64,000 nucleotides of DNA from Anadara kagoshimensis (GCA_021292105.1 CM037857.1:42897464-42961463); one strand, 5' to 3'. Positions 49,201-58,805 are shown, numbered from the stretch's first letter. Program-made: numbers and translations. The notes: generated by a model not told the origin, from the sequence alone.

Positions 49201-52200
49201 TGGTAAAAGTAAGTACTGTATCATTGAAATCACCAGGAAGTACAAGGCATTGTTGGTAAAAGTGAGTACTGTATCAATGAAATCACCAGGAAGTACAAGG
49301 CATTGTTGGTAAAAGTAAGTACTGTATCAATGAAATCACCAGGAAGTACAAGGCATTGTTGGTAAAAGTAAGTACTGTATCATTGAAATCACCAGGAAGT
49401 ACAAGGCATTGTTGGTAAAAGTGAGTACTGTATCAATGAAATCACCAGGAAGTACAAGGCATTGTTGGTAAAAGTAAGTAGTGTATCAATGAAATCACCA
49501 GGAAGTACAAGGCATTGTTGGTAAAAGTGAGTACTGTATCAATGAAATCACCAGGAAGTACAAGGCATTGTTGGTAAAAGTGAGTACTGTATCAATGAAA
49601 TCACCAGTAAGCACAAGGCATTGTTGGTAAAAGTAAGTACTGTATCAATGAAATCACCAGGAAGTACAAGACATTGTTGGTAAAAGTAAGTACTGTATCA
49701 ATGAAATCACCAGGAAGTACAAGGCATTGTTGGTAAAAGTGAGTACTGTATCAATGAAATCACCAGTAAGCACAAGGCATTGTTGGTAAAAGTAAGTACT
49801 GTATCAATGAAATCACTAGGAAGTACAAGGCATTGTTGGTAAAAGTAAGTACTGTATCAATGAAATCACCAGGAAGTACAAGGCATTGTTGGTAAAAGTG
49901 AGTACTGTATCAATGAAATCACCAGGAAGTACAAGGCATTGTTGGTAAAAGTAAGTACTGTATCAATGAAATCACCAGGAAGTACAAGGCATTGTTGGTA
50001 AAAGTAAGTACTGTATCATTGAAATCACCAGGAAGTACAAGGCATTGTTGGTAAAAGTGAGTACTGTATCAATGAAATCACCAGGAAGTACAAGGCATTG
50101 TTGGTAAAAGTAAGTACTGTATCAATGAAATCACCAGGAAGTACAAGGCATTGTTGGTAAAAGTAAGTACTGTATCAATGAAATCACTAGTAAGCACAAG
50201 GCATTGTTGGTAAAAGTAAGTACAGTATCAATGAAATCACCAGTAAGCACAAGGCATTGTTGGTAAAAGTGAGTACTGTATCAATGAAATCACCAGGAAG
50301 CACAAGGCATTGTTGGTAAAAGTGAGTACTGTATCAATGAAATCACCAGGAAGTACAAGGCATTGTTGGTAAAAGTAAGTACTGTATCAATGAAATCACC
50401 AGGAAGTACAAGGCATTGTTGGTAAAAGTAAGTACTGTATCATTGAAATCACCAGGAAGTACAAGGCATTGTTGGTAAAAGTGAGTACTGTATCAATGAA
50501 ATCACCAGGAAGTACAAGGCATTGTTGGTAAAAGTAAGTACTGTATCAATGAAATCACCAGGAAGTACAAGGCATTGTTGGTAAAAGTAAGTACTGTATC
50601 AATGAAATCACCAGTAAGCACAAGGCATTGTTGGTAAAAGTAAGTACAGTATCAATGAAATCACCAGTAAGCACAAGGCATTGTTGGTAAAAGTGAGTAC
50701 TGTATCAATGAAATCACCAGGAAGCACAAGGCATTGTTGGTAAAAGTAAGTACAGTACTGTAAATTTCAATTTTTATAAAGCGATATAGGTATTAGACCC
50801 ATTGTTTGCTAAAGCTTGTTCTGGACAGAAAAATATTCATCTTTGTTCTTACACTGTTACCAGTGCAAGATTTTATTATGCTAACTTCTGTTCATCCAGA
50901 GTACCAGGAATTCTCCAAAACTATTTTACAAAACTTGGTGCAAAGAATCAAGATTGATAGAAAACATATCATTAACTGGATTTGGTTTGCTCATTTTTGT
51001 GGGAGTTATGGCCCTTTGAACATTAGTACAAACCACAAAAAAGTACCTAATGACAGGAATACTAATACACTAAATCAGCCTGTGGATACTGCACTGTACC
51101 TAATAACAGGGATACTAATTCACTAAATCAGCCTGTGGATACTGCACTGTACCTAATAACAGGGATACTAATTCACTAAATCAGCCTGTGGATACTGCAC
51201 TGTACCTAATAACAGGGATACTAATTCACTAAATCAGCCTGTGGATACTGCACTGTACCTAATAACAGGGATACTAATTCACTAAATCAGCCTGTGGATA
51301 CTGCACTGTACCTAATAACAGGGATACTAATTCACTAAATCAGCCTGTGGATACTGCACTGTACCTAATAACAGGGATACTAATTCACTAAATCAGCCTG
51401 TGGATACTGCACTGTACCTAATAACAGGGATACTAATTCACTAAATCAGCCTGTGGATACTGCACTGTACCTAATAACAGGGATACTAATTCACTAAATC
51501 AACCTGTGGATACTGCACTGTACCTAATAACAGGGATACTAATTCACTAAATCAGCCTGTGGATACTGCACTGTACCTAATAACAGGGATACTAATTCAC
51601 TAAATCAGCCTGTGGATACTGCACTGTACCTAATAACAGGGATACTAATTCACTAAATCAGCCTGTGGATACTGCACTGTACCTAATAACAGGGATACTA
51701 ATTCACTAAATCAGCCTGTGGATACTGCACTGTACCTAATAACAGGGATACTAATTCACTAAATCAGCCTGTGGATACTGCACTGTACCTAATAACAGGG
51801 ATACTAATTCACTAAATCAGCCTGTGGATACTGCACTGTACCTAATAACAGGGATACTAATTCACTAAATCAGCCTGTGGATACTGCACTGTACCTAATA
51901 ACAGGGATACTAATTCACTAAATCAGCCTGTGGATACTGCACTGTATATTATCTTGATTACAGCACTAATGGTAATGACATCTACAGTCAGTCATGCCTT
52001 AAAGATCACCTCTATATAAGGGTCACCCGCTTTTAAAGGGTATTTAAATTTTATCCAAATTGATCTTTATTCATGTTATTTGAACCTGTATATAAGGGCC
52101 TACTTCTCATAAAAGCCACTTTCACAGGTTCCTTTGTGTGACCTTTATAAACAGGTTTGACTGTATTTACATGTATATTGTTGTCTGTTACAGAGTCAGT

Positions 52201-52322
52201 CTTTTAATGAGACTATTATAGACCCATGTGGACCTAAAGACAAAGAGTGGGTAGAAGATTATACAGATATATTTGAAGCTCCCTGTACCAAGCAAGCAAA
52301 TCTGCCTGATATTATTGTGAAG
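34121..52322 (+). CDS. ENTPD: CD39-like NTPDase gene (5' six coding exons, 3' part beyond view)
   Basis: This is an ectonucleoside triphosphate diphosphohydrolase of the GDA1/CD39 family. It is expected to be membrane-anchored and to hydrolyse nucleoside tri- and diphosphates, with the active site outside the cell or in the lumen. Six exons join in frame (34121-34252, 35420-35534, 38320-38470, 39747-39918, 43163-43420, 52194-52322) to give 319 residues. Visible are one N-terminal membrane helix (~11-34), ACR1 DAGSSHT at 50-56, ACR2 GATAGMRLL at 124-132, ACR3 around GGEEGMYSW (170-178; E173 in the catalytic-glutamate position) and ACR4 DLGGASTQ at 218-225. The family runs to about 500 residues; ACR5 and the second membrane helix were not found before the LINE. 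The overall pattern is closest to the cell-surface members (ENTPD1/2/3/8); the exact orthologue cannot be named. Confidence 0.92.
34253..35419 (+). other. NTPDase intron 1
   Basis: AT-rich. It contains a two-copy 51-bp tandem duplication at 34926-35027 (tagaactttat ... catatatttatgg, differing at a few positions). No other element was recognised. Confidence 0.7.
35420..35534 (+). CDS. NTPDase coding exon 2: ACR1
   Basis: It encodes YGVVFDAGSSHTALFVYKW and continues to GYKKA, ending in phase 1 at g|gtatac. DAGSSHT is the ACR1 phosphate-binding signature. A sequon (NNT) lies at residues 69-71. The acceptor is gtgtttcag. Confidence 0.93.
35612..37072. repeat. 28-bp minisatellite in intron 2 (TAGTTACTTTTGACCTACAT)
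   Basis: Three units at 35612-35699 and nearly 30 at 36274-37072, built on (g/c)tagttacttttgacctac plus atattggg(t/a). The two blocks are one array split by a MITE at 35700-36273. A tagctcacctgacc boundary of a dispersed repeat lies just upstream (35582). Confidence 0.92.
35700..36273. mobile_element. 574-bp Tc1/mariner-type MITE inserted in the minisatellite
   Basis: Ends are ctgtagttctttaaatag and its inverted partner ctatataaagaaccacag; the similarity continues to tagtagaatag. It is flanked by TA (35698-35699, 36274-36275). Removing element plus one TA rebuilds a minisatellite unit (gggac-TA-gttac). It is non-coding. Confidence 0.85.
37073..37790. other. Intron 2 stretch with an unrecognised antisense open frame
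   Basis: Apart from the minus-strand frame at 37120-37494, nothing was recognised. Confidence 0.45.
37120..37494 (-). CDS. Unrecognised 124-codon open frame, antisense in intron 2
   Basis: It starts MSIVENCRRNKIATIFKV. The N-terminal two-thirds is rich in Lys and Leu (KKLLPNLRKKSLLSVLK) and a Ser/Thr/Gly-rich segment follows (SGTSIDSTSGTSAVG). No family is recognised and no splice or promoter context supports it. It is longer than most chance frames here and is not made of tandem repeats, so it is recorded, but chance or a transposon relic is likelier than a gene. Confidence 0.15.
   Translation of the reverse strand: MSIVENCRRNKIATIFKVKNSAEEKLLPVLKKLLPNLRKKSLLSVLKSNLNPEKPHFYEPFQKHKIKKKLPATVGGNRISGTSIDSTSGTSAVGLVPFTSTVVPKLLEYNLYFLYNPSRSFNDA
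37791..37982. mobile_element. MITE of the GGGGTTCGCCG family, second copy
   Basis: It begins ggggttcgccgctgtatcac and shares tttgcggaac, tggatatgga, cattttccaaaatgt and caaacgttaaggggt with 19230-19424. The right terminus is degraded (aggaacagccgatg). Confidence 0.6.
38164..38262. repeat. Short tandem repeat, ~28-bp unit
   Basis: About three to four copies of gagatgaagtata plus (c)(a/g)tttatcaca, decaying toward exon 3. Confidence 0.65.
38320..38470 (+). CDS. NTPDase coding exon 3: ACR2
   Basis: It encodes PGISSYEADPQGVEQ through SSTSVYLGATAGMRLLR (residues 83-133). GATAGMRLL is ACR2. The acceptor is aattttcag and the donor aag|gtagga; it ends in phase 2, with the Arg codon completed by exon 4. 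Confidence 0.93.
38518..38843 (-). mobile_element. tRNA-derived SINE, copy 1
   Basis: Read on the minus strand it opens with a tRNA-like head: A box tagctcagttggtagagtg near 38814-38832 and B box gggttcgaacccc near 38777-38789, followed by a ~250-bp body ending near 38518. The acceptor stem does not pair as in a true tRNA. A diverged copy lies at 41535-41873. Both oppose the gene's direction, 48 bases after the exon 3 donor for this copy. Confidence 0.8.
38985..39440. repeat. Dispersed repeat ending AGGTGAGTGATACAGGCCC
   Basis: It contains repeated blocks of the form ttgacc...aaggtcacagtgacc...aaaatg (near 38992, 39135, 39265), ending ggtgagtgatacaggcccta. The last ~130 bases match 33225-33355. 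The class is unknown. Confidence 0.5.
39504..39681. mobile_element. MITE, CAGTCAAACCTG family, diverged copy in intron 3
   Basis: It ends cagatttgactg|TA and begins (TA)cttaaacctgtcttaaaa, with family interior blocks (acatgaataaagagcaat). It is more diverged than the satellite copies. Confidence 0.6.
39747..39918 (+). CDS. NTPDase coding exon 4: ACR3
   Basis: It encodes AVNDTISSAIMNVTR through YFAGRFGV (residues 133-190). ILSGGEEGMYSWVTSNY (167-183) is ACR3, with E173 in the place of the catalytic glutamate. Three sequons (NDT, NVT, NDT) are present. Acceptor tttttcag, donor gtg|gtaaat, phase 0. Confidence 0.92.
39919..41132 (+). other. NTPDase intron 4, left part
   Basis: Bases 40125-40200 resemble a dispersed repeat at 19965-20030. 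Otherwise no recognised element; no gene on either strand is supported. Confidence 0.5.
41133..41532. repeat. 50-bp minisatellite, 8 copies (TTTCCAACATTCAGAACC)
   Basis: Eight units of exactly 50 bp (starts at 41137, 41187 ... 41487) with almost no divergence; the only visible variants are ctcgtaat/cttgtaat. Near-identity indicates recent expansion. Confidence 0.95.
41535..41873 (-). mobile_element. tRNA-derived SINE, copy 2
   Basis: Same family and orientation as 38518-38843, with more substitutions and small indels; B box on the minus strand ggattcaaacccaaacc-like. Its 3' end abuts the 50-bp array. Confidence 0.7.
41885..41965 (+). mobile_element. Possible tRNA-like SINE head
   Basis: A B-box-like gggttcaatccccag follows a degraded tRNA-like 5' half (tctgtagataactcgcct). 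Only the head is visible; tentative. Confidence 0.3.
42316..43066. mobile_element. 751-bp hAT-like non-autonomous element before exon 5
   Basis: Ends are tagggctgtgac and gtcagagcccta (11 of 12 inverted), typical of hAT termini. Flanking 8-mers atttatat (42308-42315) and atttctat (43067-43074) match at 7 of 8, as expected for an 8-bp hAT TSD. It ends 96 bp before exon 5. No transposase frame was seen. Confidence 0.8.
43096..43154 (+). repeat. Upstream 56-bp duplicate of the exon 5 acceptor and 5' end
   Basis: ttgaatttcag|aaaaacccaa followed by cagtttagtgctgcc occurs twice, 56 bp apart (AG at 43105-43106 and 43161-43162). Using the upstream acceptor would shift frame, because 56 is not a multiple of 3, and soon reach a TAA; the downstream acceptor is therefore chosen. 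Confidence 0.9.
43163..43420 (+). CDS. NTPDase coding exon 5: ACR4
   Basis: 86 codons in phase 0: KNPTQFSAAKVTKKL, then VGALDLGGASTQITF (ACR4), YGMNYTVYTNSYLCYG and RKYKALLVK|gtaagt. DLGGAST is the second phosphate-binding loop of the family. A sequon (NYT) and the conserved LCYG cysteine are present. The last 44 bases plus the donor are the founder sequence of the adjoining 53-bp array. Confidence 0.93.
43377..50757 (+). repeat. Exon-derived 53-bp/30-bp minisatellite carrying the exon 5 splice donor
   Basis: Well over 100 head-to-tail units. The first unit is the last 44 bases of coding exon 5 (43377-43420) plus donor gtaagtact; later units repeat gtatcaatgaaatcaccagg, aagtacaaggcattgttggt, aaaagt(a/g)agtact. 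A 30-bp variant (ggcattgttggtaaaagtaa then gtactgtatc) is interspersed. Every intact unit contains the donor as gtaagt or gtgagt. A 1541-bp block is duplicated (markers at 45021/46562 and 45641/47182), and a ~0.84-kb order repeats further right (48831/49669). Reading on past the real donor meets TAA after 16 codons. Confidence 0.97.
50758..51042. repeat. Dispersed repeat fragment in intron 5
   Basis: It shares gagttatggccctttgaaca then ttagtacaaaccacaaaaa with 27950-28015. Its right end is the founder of the next array. Confidence 0.5.
51043..51947. repeat. 53-bp minisatellite, ~17 copies (AATCAGCCTGTGGATACTGC)
   Basis: Units of exactly 53 bp with almost no divergence; a cagcctg/caacctg variant appears once near 51500. 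The founder unit, with tgacaggaatactaatacac, lies at its left edge inside a dispersed repeat. Unrelated in sequence to the exon-derived 53-bp array. Confidence 0.95.
51985..52163. mobile_element. MITE, CAGTCAAACCTG family, copy in intron 5
   Basis: It runs from cagtcagtcatgccttaaag to taaacaggtttgactg with TA on both sides (51983-51984, 52164-52165). It ends 30 bp before exon 6. Confidence 0.75.
52194..52322 (+). CDS. NTPDase coding exon 6
   Basis: 43 codons in phase 0: SQSFNETIIDPCGPKDKEW, then DIFEAPCTKQANLPDIIVK|gttagt. It matches the family's IxDPC...PCTK disulfide region that follows ACR4. Sequon NET. The acceptor is tgtctgttacag. It is the last exon I can find. Confidence 0.9.
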
Positions 52323-52479
52323 GTTAGTATAACAAGCCACCAAAGGTTTGTCCTTGAAAGTGTTTTAGGTGACCTATGTGGCAGAGTGTTCTTAAGCATG
52401 TGCTTACAGATCACAGCACTTCTCACCAGCTTGGTTCAAATTCCACTACGGACAGTTTATATTGCGAGAAAGATTGTCA

Positions 52480-55400
52480 GTTTCCTTGCTGAAGGTCAGT
52501 TTCCCCCACAATCCTAGAGCTGATTGCCTCAGTTTCCTTGCTGAAGGTCAGTTTCCCCCACAATCCTAGAGCTGATTGCCTCAGTTTCCTTGTTGAAGCT
52601 TGGTTTCCTCCACAATTGTGGAACTTATTGCCTCAGTTTCCTTGCTGAAGGTCAGTTTCCTCCACAATTCTGGAACTGATTGCCTCAGTTTCCTTGCTGA
52701 AGCTTGGTTTCCTCCACAATTCTGGAACTGATTGCCTCAGTTTCCTTGTTGAAGCTTGGTTTCCTCCACAAATCTGGAACTGATTGCCTCAGTTCCCTTT
52801 CTGAAGGTTGGTTTCCTCCACAATTCTGGAACTGATTGCCTCAGTTCCCTTTCTGAAGGTTGGTTTCCTCCACAATTCTGGAACTTATTGCCTCAGTTCC
52901 CTTGCTGAAGCTTGGTTTCCTCCACAATTCTGGAACTTATTGCCTCAGTTTCCTTGTTGAAGCTTGGTTTCCTCCACAATTGTGGAACTTATTGCCTCAG
53001 TTCCCTTGCTAAGGTCAGTTTCCTCCACAATTCTGGAACTTATTGCCTCAGTTCCCTTGCTAAGGTCAGTTTCCCCCACAATTCTGGAACTGATTGCCTC
53101 AGTTTCCTTGCTGAAGGTTGGTTTCCTCCACAATTCTGGAACTGATTGCCTCAGTTCCCTTTCTGAAGGTTGGTTTCCTCCACAATTCTGGAACTTATTG
53201 CCTCAGTTCCCTTGCTGAAGCTTGGTTTCCTCCACAATTCTGGAACTGATTGCCTCAGTTCCCTTGTTGAAGCTTGGTTTCCTCCACAATTCTGGAACTG
53301 ATTGCCTCAGTTTCCTTGTTGAAGCTTGGTTTCCTCCACAAATCTGGAACTGATTGCCTCAGTTCCCTTGCTAAGCTTGGTTTCCTCCACAAATCTGGAA
53401 CTGATTGCCTCAGTTCCCTTTCTGAAGGTTGGTTTCCTCCACAATTCTGGAACTGATTGCCTCAGTTCCCTTGTTGAAGGTTGGTTTCCTCCACAATTCT
53501 GGAACTTATTGCCTCAGTTCCCTTGCTGAAGCTTGGTTTCCTCCACAATTCTGGAACTTATTGCCTCAGTTCCCTTGTTGAAGCTTGGTTTCCTCCACAA
53601 TTCTGGAACTGATTGCCTCAGTTCCCTTTCTGAAGGTTGGTTTCCTCCACAATTCTGGAACTTATTGCCTCAGTTCCCTTGTTGAAGCTTGGTTTCCTCC
53701 ACAATTCTGGAACTTATTGCCTCAGTTCCCTTGCTGAAGCTTGGTTTCCTCCACAATTCTGGAACTTATTGCCTCAGTTTCCTTGCTGAAGGTCAGTTTC
53801 CTCCACAATTCTGGAACTTATTGCCTCAGTTCCCTTGCTGAAGCTTGGTTTCCTCCACAATTCTGGAACTGATTGCCTCAGTTCCCTTGCTGAAGCTTGG
53901 TTTCCTCCACAATTCTGGAACTGATTGCCTCAGTTTCCTTGCTGAAGGTTGGTTTCCTCCACAATTCTGGAACTCATTGCCTCAGTTTCCTTGTTGAAGC
54001 TTGGTTTCCTCCACAATTGTGGAACTTATTGCCTCAGTTCCCTTGCTAAGGTCAGTTTCCTCCACAATTCTGGAACTTATTGCCTCAGTTCCCTTGCTAA
54101 GGTCAGTTTCCCCCACAATTCTGGAACTGATTGCCTCAGTTTCCTTGCTGAAGGTCAGTTTCCCCCACAATTCTGGAACTGATTGCCTCAGTTCCCTTGC
54201 TGAAGCTTGGTTTCCTCCACAATTCCGGAACTGATCACTTCAGTTCCCTTGCTGAAGCTTGGTTTCCTCCACAATTCTGGAACTGAACACTTCAGTTCCC
54301 TTGCTGAAGGTCAGTTTCCTCCACAATCCTAGAGCTGATTGCCTCAGTTCCCTTGCTGAAGCTTGGTTTCCTCCACAATTCTGGAACTGATTGCCTCAGT
54401 TTCCTTGCTGAAGCTTGGTTTCCTCCCAATTCTGGAACTGAACACTTCAGTTCCCTTGCTGAAGGTCAGTTTCCTCCACAATCCTAGAGCTGATCACCTC
54501 AGTTCCCTTGCTGAAGCTTGGTTTCCTCCACAATTCTGGAACTGAACACTTCAGTTCCCTTGCTGAAGGTCAGTTTCCTCCACAATCCTAGAGCTGATTG
54601 CCTCAGTTCCCTTGCTGAAGCTTGGTTTCCTCCACAATTCTGGAACTGATTGCCTCAGTTTCCTTGTTGAAGCTTGGTTTCCTCCACAATTCTGGAACTT
54701 ATTGCCTCAGTTTCCTTGCTGAAGGTCAGTTTCCTCCACAATTCTGGAACTCATTGCCTCAGTTTCCTTGTTGAAGCTTGGTTTCCTCCACAATTCTGGA
54801 ACTTATTGCCTCAGTTTCCTTGCTGAAGGTCAGTTTCCTCCACAATTCTGGAACTGATTGCCTCAGTTTCCTTGCTGAAGGTCAGTTTCCCCCACAATTC
54901 TGGAACTGATTGCCTCAGTTCCCTTGCTGAAGCTTGGTTTCCTCCACAATTCTTGAACTGATTGCCTCAGTTCCCTTGCTGAAGGTCAGTTTCCCCCACA
55001 ATTCTGGAACTGATTGCCTCAGTTCCCTTGCTGAAGCTTGGTTTCCTCCACAATTCTGGAACTGATCACTTCAGTTTCCTTGCTGAAGGTCAGTTTCCTC
55101 CACAATTCTGGAACTGATTGCCTCAGTTCCCTTGCTGAAGGTCAGTTTCCCCCACAATTCTGGAACTGATTGCCTCAGTTCCCTTGCTGAAGCTTGGTTT
55201 CCTCCACAATTCTGGAACTTATTGCCTCAGTTTCCTTGTTGAAGCTTGGTTTCCTCCACAATTCTGGAACTTATTGCCTCAGTTTCCTTGTTGAAGCTTG
55301 GTTTCCTCCACAATTCTGGAACTGATCACTTCAGTTTCCTTGCTGAAGGTCAGTTTCCTCCACAATTCTGGAACTGATTGCCTCAGTTCCCTTGCTGAAG

Positions 55401-58400
55401 CTTGGTTTCCTCCACAATTCTGGAACTGATTGCCTCAGTTTCCTTGTTGAAGCTTGGTTTCCTCCACAATTCTGGAACTGATTGCCTCAGTTCCCTTGCT
55501 GAAGGTTGGTTTCCTCCACAATTCTGGAACTGATTGCCTCAGTTCCCTTGCTGAAGGTTGGTTTCCTCCACAATTCTGGAACTTATTGCCTCAGTTCCCT
55601 TGCTGAAGGTCAGTTTCCTCCACAATTCTGGAACTGATTGCCTCAGTTCCCTTGCTGAAGGTTGGTTTCCTCCACAATTCTGGAACTGATCACTTCAGTT
55701 TCCTTGCTAAGGTCAGTTTCCTCCACAATTCTGGAACTGATCACTTCAGTTCCCTTGCTGAAGGTCAGTTTCCTCCACAATTCTGGAACTGATTGCCTCA
55801 GTTCCCTTGCTGAAGCTTGGTTTCCTCCACAATTCTGGAACTGATTGCCTCAGTTCCCTTGCTGAAGCTTGGTTTCCTCCACAATTCTGGAACTGATTGC
55901 CTCAGTTCCCTTGCTGAAGGTTGGTTTCCTCCACAATTCTGGAACTGATCACTTCAGTTCCCTTGCTGAAGGTTGGTTTCCCCCACAATTCTGGAACTGA
56001 TTACCTCAGTTTCCTTGCTGAAGGTCAGTTTCCTCCACAATTCTGGAACTGATCACTTCAGTTCCCTTGCTGAAGGTTGGTTTCCTCCACAATTCTGGAA
56101 CTGATTGCCTCAGTTTCCTTGCTGAAGGTCAGTTTCCCCCACAATTCTGGAACTGATTGCCTCAGTTCCCTTGCTAAGCTTGGTTTCCTCCACAATTCTG
56201 GAACTGATCACTTCAGTTTCCTTGCTGAAGGTCAGTTTCCTCCACAATTCTGGAACTGATCACCTCAGTTTCCTTGCTGAAGCTTGGTTTCCCCCACAAT
56301 TCTGGAACTGATTGCCTCAGTTTCCTTGCTGAAGGTCAGTTTCCTCCACAATTCTGGAACTTATTGCCTCAGTTTCCTTGCTGAAGGTCAGTTTCCTCCA
56401 CAATTCTGGAACTGATTGCCTCAGTTCCCTTGCTGAAGCTTGGTTTCCCCCACAATTCTGGAACTGATTGCCTCAGTTTCCTTGCTGAAGGTCAGTTTCC
56501 TCCACAATTCTGGAACTGATTGCCTCAGTTCCCTTGCTGAAGGTTGGTTTCCTCCACAATTCTGGAACTGATTGCCTCAGTTTCCTTGCTAAGGTCAGTT
56601 TCCTCCACAATTCTGGAACTTATTGCCTCAGTTCCCTTGCTAAGGTCAGTTTCCTCCACAATTGTGGAACTTATTGCCTCAGTTCCCTTGCTAAGGTCAG
56701 TTTCCTCCACAATTGTGGAACTTATTGCCTCAGTTTCCTTGCTGAAGGTCAGTTTCCTCCACAATTCTGGAACTGATTGCCTCAGTTTCCTTGCTGAAGC
56801 TTGGTTTCCTCCACAATTCTGGAACTGATTGCCTCAGTTTCCTTGCTGAAGGTTGGTTTCCTCCACAATTCTGGAACTTATTGCCTCAGTTTCCTTGTTG
56901 AAGCTTGGTTTCCTCCACAATTCTGGAACTGATTGCCTCAGTTTCCTTGCTGAAGGTTGGTTTCCTCCACAATTCTGGAACTGATTGCCTCAGTTTCCTT
57001 GCTGAAGGTCAGTTTCCCCCACAATTCTGGAACTGATTGCCTCAGTTCCCTTGCTAAGCTTGGTTTCCTCCACAATTCTGGAACTGATCACTTCAGTTTC
57101 CTTGCTGAAGGTCAGTTTCCTCCACAATTCTGGAACTGATCACCTCAGTTTCCTTGCTGAAGCTTGGTTTCCCCCACAATTCTGGAACTGATTGCCTCAG
57201 TTTCCTTGCTGAAGGTCAGTTTCCTCCACAATTCTGGAACTGATTGCCTCAGTTTCCTTGCTAAGGTCAGTTTCCTCCACAATTCTGGAACTTATTGCCT
57301 CAGTTCCCTTGCTAAGGTCAGTTTCCTCCACAATTGTGGAACTTATTGCCTCAGTTCCCTTGCTAAGGTCAGTTTCCTCCACAATTGTGGAACTTATTGC
57401 CTCAGTTCCCTTGCTAAGGTCAGTTTCCTCCACAATTGTGGAACTTATTGCCTCAGTTCCCTTGCTAAGGTCAGTTTCCTCCACAATTGTGGAACTTATT
57501 GCCTCAGTTCCCTTGCTGAAGGTCAGTTTCCTCCACAATTCTGGAACTTATTGCCTCAGTTCCCTTGCTGAAGGTCAGTTTCCTCCACAATTCTGGAACT
57601 TATTGCCTCAGTTTCCTTGCTGAAGGTCAGTTTCCTCCACAATTCTGGAACTTATTGCCTCAGTTTCCTTGCTGAAGGTTGGTTTCCTCCACAATTCTGG
57701 AACTGATTGCCTCAGTTTCCTTGTTGAAGCTTGGTTTCCTCCACAATTCTGGAACTTATTGCCTCAGTTCCCTTGCTGAAGGTCAGTTTCCTCCACAATT
57801 GTGGAACTTATTGCCTCAGTTCCCTTGCTGAAGCTTGGTTTCCTCCACAATTCTGGAACTGATTGCCTCAGTTTCCTTGTTGAAGGTTGGTTTCCTCCAC
57901 AATTCTGGAACTCATTGCCTCAGTTTCCTTGTTGAAGCTTGGTTTCCTCCACAATTGTGGAACTTATTGCCTCAGTTCCCTTGCTAAGGTCAGTTTCCTC
58001 CACAATTCTGGAACTTATTGCCTCAGTTTCCTTGTTGAAGGTTGGTTTCCTCCACAATTCTGGAACTGATTGCCTCAGTTTCCTTGTTGAAGCTTGGTTT
58101 CCTCCACAATTCTGGAACTGATTGCCTCAGTTTCCTTGCTGAAGCTTGGTTTCCTCCACAATTCTGGAACTGATTGCCTCAGTTTCCTTGCTGAAGCTTG
58201 GTTTCCTCCACAATTCTGGAACTGATTGCCTCAGTTTCCTTGCTGAAGCTTGGTTTCCTCCACAATTCTGGAACTGATTGCCTCAGTTTCCTTGCTGAAG
58301 CTTGGTTTCCTCCACAATTCTGGAACTGATTGCCTCAGTTTCCTTGCTGAAGCTTGGTTTCCTCCACAATTCTGGAACTGATCACTTCAGTTTCCTTGTT

Positions 58401-58805
58401 GAAGCTTGGTTTCCTCCACAATTCTGGAACTGATTGCCTCAGTTCCCTTGCTGAAGCTTGGTTTCCTCCACAATTCTGGAACTGATTGCCTCAGTTCCCT
58501 TGTTGAAGCTTGGTTTCCTCCACAATTCTGGAACTTATTGCCTCAGTTCCCTTGTTGAAGCTTGGTTTCCTCCACAATTCTGGAACTGATTGCCTCAGTT
58601 CCCTTGCTGAAGCTTGGTTTCCTCCACAATTCTGGAACTGATTGCCTCAGTTTCCTTGCTGAAGCTTGGTTTCCTCCACAATTCTGGAACTGATTGCCTC
58701 AGTTCCCTTGCTGAAGGTCAGTTTCCCCCACAATTCTGGAACTGATTGCCTCAGTTTCCTTGTTGAAGGTTGGTTTCCTCCACAATTCTGGAACTGATCA
58801 CCTCA
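52480..58805. repeat. 52-bp minisatellite, ~120 copies (CTGAAGGTCAGTTTCCTCCA)
   Basis: Units alternate between ctgaaggtcagtttcctcca, ctgaaggttggtttcctcca and ctgaagcttggtttcctcca, each followed by caattctggaactgattgcc and tcagttt(c)ccttg; gatcactt and cttattgcc subtypes form local runs. The founder-like sequence is at 52475-52500 (gtcagtttccttgctgaagg). It starts ~160 bp after the exon 6 donor. Many 60-135-codon frames are repeat artefacts: 52 is not a multiple of three, so frames rotate through three phrases. Confidence 0.97.

Noticed and set aside
52912-58121. Many 60-135-codon frames on both strands
   Set aside because: All are frame rotations of the 52-bp array; the same phrases recur in three frames and the reverse strand, with no splice or domain evidence.
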